Below are positions 6,636-9,221 of a DNA stretch of 9,221 nucleotides, one piece after another. This DNA comes from Actinomycetota bacterium (GTDB lineage Bacteria > Actinomycetota > Acidimicrobiia > Spongiisociales > UBA5794). The stretch's first letter is position 1; each line of letters opens with the position of its first letter. A program made the translations under genes and the position numbers. The stretch lies in NCBI GenBank assembly GCA_003648875.1, contig QMQC01000044.1:1-9221 (forward strand), given 5' to 3'. The notes under the pieces were generated by a model, which saw only the letters and a program-made list of their open reading frames with translations, was not told the origin of the DNA and ran no database searches.

Positions 6636-8999
6636 ATGGCGCAAGATCCGAGCATTGGCAGAGAGATTCTCCCGATTCCCGACCTGCCGGCTCGAGCTAC
6701 GCCTGCATTGCACGCGAGTGACGCTTCTGCGCCGCCGATCGTACCGCTGCGGCCACCTGCGGGGGCGCCGAACGTTCTGATCGTGCTGATCGATGACATG
6801 GGATTCGGAGCGACATCGGCGTTCGGCGGACCGTGCGAAACGCCCACGTTGGAGCGGTTGGCGGCTGGAGGACTGTCCTACAACCGATTCCATACGACCG
6901 CATTGTGTTCGCCCACGCGTCAGGCGCTGTTGACGGGACGGAATCATCACTCAGCTGAGATGGGGTCCGTGGGCGAGGTGGCAACATCGATGCCGGGAAA
7001 CACCTCGGTTCGTCCGAACACGGTCGCGACGGTTGCAGAAATGCTACGCCTGAATGGATACAGCACCAGCGCGTTCGGCAAGATGCACCAAACGCCAGTG
7101 TGGGAGACGTCGGTCTCGGGGCCATTCGATCGGTGGCCTACTGGCGACGGGTTCGAGAAATTCTGGGGATTCATTGCTGGCGAGACAAACCAGTGGGAGC
7201 CCACATTGTTCGAGGGCACCACGCCGACCGAGCCTCGAGCGACAGCCGCTGAGGGCTACCACATCACCGAAGAGCAGGTTGATCAAGCCATTGCTTGGGT
7301 GAGGGCGCAGAAGACGATGACGCCCGACAAGCCGTTCTTCATGTACATGTCATATGGCGCAACGCATGCACCACATCACGCACCGAAGGAATGGATCGAC
7401 AAGTACCGGGGTCGGTTCGATCAGGGCTGGGACACGGTTCGTTCAGAGACGTTGATCAATCAGATCGAGGCCGGACTCGTCCCAGAGGGCACCGAACTAA
7501 CTCCTCGCCCAGACGGGGTCGAGGCGTGGGCCGACCTCTCGGACGATCAACGACTGGTCGGAGCGCGCCTCATGGAAGCGTATGCCGGCTTTGCTGAGCA
7601 CACCGACTTCCACACAGGGCGCCTTGTCGATGCCCTGGACGAAATCGGTGTCCTTGACGACACGATCGTCATCTACATCGCTGGCGACAACGGCGCATCG
7701 GCTGAGGGTGGCCTCGACGGAACCTTCAACGAACTCAAGGCCCTCAACGGAGTGCCCGAAACCGTAGCCGAGATCCTGCCGCATCTTGATGAAATCGGTT
7801 CGCCTGAAGCGTTCAACCATTACCCAGTGGGGTGGGCTCACGCCATGAACACCCCCTATCAATGGACGAAGCAAGTTGCGTCGCACTTCGGTGGAACCCG
7901 CAACGGCATGGTGATGCAGTGGACAAATGGCATTGACGCGAGGGGCGAGATTCGCCCGCAATTCCACCACGTCATCGACATCGTCCCCACGTTGCTCGAA
8001 GCCGCAGGACTTCCCCAGCCCTACTCGGTGAACGGCATCGCACAGAAGCCAATAGAAGGCGTCGCCATGAACTACACCTTCGGCGAAGCTGGGGCCGACG
8101 ATCGACACACCACCCAGTACTTCGAGATGTTCGGGAACCGAGGGATCTACCACAACGGTTGGACCGCTGTAACCAAGCACCGCACTCCGTGGGAGATGGG
8201 TGAGACCGCCATTGTTCCGAAGCTCGCGGACGATGTCTGGGAGCTCTACGACACCACTGTTGATTGGGCTCAGAACAACGACCTCTCCAAAGAGATGCCC
8301 GACAAGCTGCAAGAACTGCAGCAGCTCTTCCTCATCGAGGCTGCCAAGTACAACGTATTCCCAATCGACGACCGAACAGGCGAGCGGTTCAACGCCACGA
8401 TCGCTGGAAGACCGGAACTCCAGCAAGGCCGCAAGTCCATGCGCTTCGGACCTGGAATGACTCACCTGACAGAGAACACTGTCCTGAATGTGAAGAACCG
8501 CTCCCACACGATCACTGCTCGGTTCGAAGTCCCGCCCGGTGGTGCCGACGGTGTACTCGTGGCACAAGGCGGTCGCTTCGCTGGCTGGGCGCTGTATGTG
8601 ACCGAGGGCCGTCTGGCGTACTGCCACAACTGGTTCAATTCGGAGCTCTACTATGTGAAAGCACCAGATGTGCTCCCTCGTGGCGAAGTGACCGTGCAGT
8701 ACCAGTTCGACTTCGACGGAGGGGCTCCGGGCGCCGGGGGTAGCGGCACACTACTCGTGGACGGCGCCGTCGTGGCCGAAGGTCGTATCGAACGGACTGT
8801 GCCATTCATCTTCTCGGCCGACGAGACAATGGACATTGGAAGCGACACCGCTTCGCCAGTCACACCGGACTATCCCGCGGGCGACGCAAACGAGTTCACC
8901 GGGATTCTCGAATGGGTCCAGATCGAACTCGAAGACGACGACGTAAGCCATCTCGAAGCACCCGAGGCCACCTACCACCGAATCCTGGCCCGCCAATAG
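6636..8999 (+). CDS. Type I arylsulfatase (formylglycine-dependent), AtsA/AtsD-like, 787 residues
   Basis: The enzyme hydrolyses sulfate esters using a formylglycine made from the cysteine of the CxPxR motif. The sequence shows metal ligands in LIDDMGFG (D53, D54), the motif CSPTR (C91-R95) with LLTGR after it, K149 and H151 in FGKMHQ, T243-H244 in GATHAPHH, and D351-N352 in IAGDNGASAEGG, with K412 later. The catalytic domain covers about 45-580. A C-terminal beta-sandwich-like domain (about 605-770) follows. The total of 787 residues equals what I recall for mycobacterial AtsA and AtsD. The N-terminus has no signal peptide or membrane helix, so the enzyme should be cytoplasmic. I chose the ATG at 6636 because GAAGGAG lies five bases upstream; the frame is open back to 6441, but that would run through repeat C. 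The formylglycine-generating enzyme is not in this window. The natural substrate is unknown. Confidence 0.95.
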   Translation: MAQDPSIGREILPIPDLPARATPALHASDASAPPIVPLRPPAGAPNVLIVLIDDMGFGATSAFGGPCETPTLERLAAGGLSYNRFHTTALCSPTRQALLTGRNHHSAEMGSVGEVATSMPGNTSVRPNTVATVAEMLRLNGYSTSAFGKMHQTPVWETSVSGPFDRWPTGDGFEKFWGFIAGETNQWEPTLFEGTTPTEPRATAAEGYHITEEQVDQAIAWVRAQKTMTPDKPFFMYMSYGATHAPHHAPKEWIDKYRGRFDQGWDTVRSETLINQIEAGLVPEGTELTPRPDGVEAWADLSDDQRLVGARLMEAYAGFAEHTDFHTGRLVDALDEIGVLDDTIVIYIAGDNGASAEGGLDGTFNELKALNGVPETVAEILPHLDEIGSPEAFNHYPVGWAHAMNTPYQWTKQVASHFGGTRNGMVMQWTNGIDARGEIRPQFHHVIDIVPTLLEAAGLPQPYSVNGIAQKPIEGVAMNYTFGEAGADDRHTTQYFEMFGNRGIYHNGWTAVTKHRTPWEMGETAIVPKLADDVWELYDTTVDWAQNNDLSKEMPDKLQELQQLFLIEAAKYNVFPIDDRTGERFNATIAGRPELQQGRKSMRFGPGMTHLTENTVLNVKNRSHTITARFEVPPGGADGVLVAQGGRFAGWALYVTEGRLAYCHNWFNSELYYVKAPDVLPRGEVTVQYQFDFDGGAPGAGGSGTLLVDGAVVAEGRIERTVPFIFSADETMDIGSDTASPVTPDYPAGDANEFTGILEWVQIELEDDDVSHLEAPEATYHRILARQ

Positions 9000-9038
9000 C
9001 GCCCACGCGATCACATCTCCAACAGCGCTCCTTGAAAC

Positions 9039-9116
9039 CGGCTGATTGCTCATATTCAGCCGCCCATATCCGGCATTGTGCAGCCTTTCTGACGGGCGCA
9101 TAAGTGCCTGATTGTG
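9039..9116 (+). repeat. Intergenic structured repeat, copy D, with its upstream hairpin
   Basis: This lies 40 bases after the sulfatase stop. A perfect 7-base-pair hairpin, CGGCTGA (9039-9045) with TCAGCCG (9056-9062) and a 10-base loop, ends 7 bases before CCGGCA (9070-9075). The core runs from CCCATAT (9063) to about 9116. It is the most diverged copy: the middle keeps GGGCGCATAAGTGCC but the right arm has TGATTGTG in place of GTTATGGG. The hairpin might also work as a terminator for the sulfatase mRNA, but there is no T-run. Confidence 0.72.
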
Positions 9117-9221
9117 TGTAACTGGCGACAACCATTCGCCACAGTAGAGACGTTCGGCTCTGCTCTTCTCAGTGGCCTGGTCATCGGCTTGGCGTTTCAC
9201 AGAGTGGGCCATTTCGTTAGC
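9117..9221. other. Window end without a recognisable gene
   Basis: I see no supported coding region, RNA gene or clear promoter in these last 105 bases. A minus-strand open frame runs from here back through repeat D into the sulfatase, but it reads as a shadow frame. Confidence 0.4.

Noticed and set aside
7497..8627. 376-residue minus-strand open frame
   Set aside because: It is a shadow of the sulfatase gene, whose catalytic motifs are intact. It has no recognisable domain.
3174..9116. Repeats as a CRISPR array
   Set aside because: The copies are 0.6 to 2.7 kb apart with genes between them, not regularly spaced by short spacers.

Overview
The window looks like chromosomal DNA from a moderately high-GC actinobacterium. 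I think a non-mycobacterial lineage such as Acidimicrobiia is possible, but this is inference. The evidence is GC-biased third codon positions, an ECF/SigE-family sigma factor with a membrane-anchored partner, a 787-residue arylsulfatase of the size and layout I associate with mycobacterial AtsA/AtsD, a FadD15-like acyl-CoA ligase, and a CCA-encoding tRNA-Gly.

Left part (1-2969): two genes point left. One is an AMP-forming long-chain acyl-CoA ligase (546 residues visible, C-terminus beyond the window edge). The other, 69 bases upstream of it, is a four-helix membrane protein of unknown function. A divergent 71-residue two-helix membrane protein points right and may be translated from a leaderless mRNA. 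A tRNA-Gly(CCC) follows at 3039-3112.

Right part (3113-9221): all genes point right. A small ECF sigma factor overlaps by 4 bases an unusual 668-residue partner. That partner has a short cytoplasmic N-terminus, one membrane helix, two tandem LolA/RseB-like domains, and a C-terminal thioredoxin-fold domain with a CxxxC site. An ABM/YgiN-type small monooxygenase and a type I arylsulfatase follow. The sigma factor and its partner are clearly one operon. The other two genes are separate units with their own ribosome binding sites.

The most interesting signal is non-coding. The four intergenic regions after the tRNA each carry one copy of an approximately 55-base repeat, always in the same orientation (A 3174-3230, B 5847-5902, C 6476-6530, D 9063-9116). 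The consensus has a CATATCCGGCA left arm, a conserved 27-28 base middle, and a GTGCCGTTATG right arm that is partly self-complementary to the left. Just before each copy is a hairpin whose sequence differs from copy to copy. Its 3' arm ends exactly 7 bases before CCGGCA in three copies, and a bulged version fits the fourth. This combination of variable sequence with conserved pairing and spacing suggests a structured RNA or DNA element that I do not recognise. A second notable structure is a strong hairpin directly against the ribosome binding site of the sulfatase gene.
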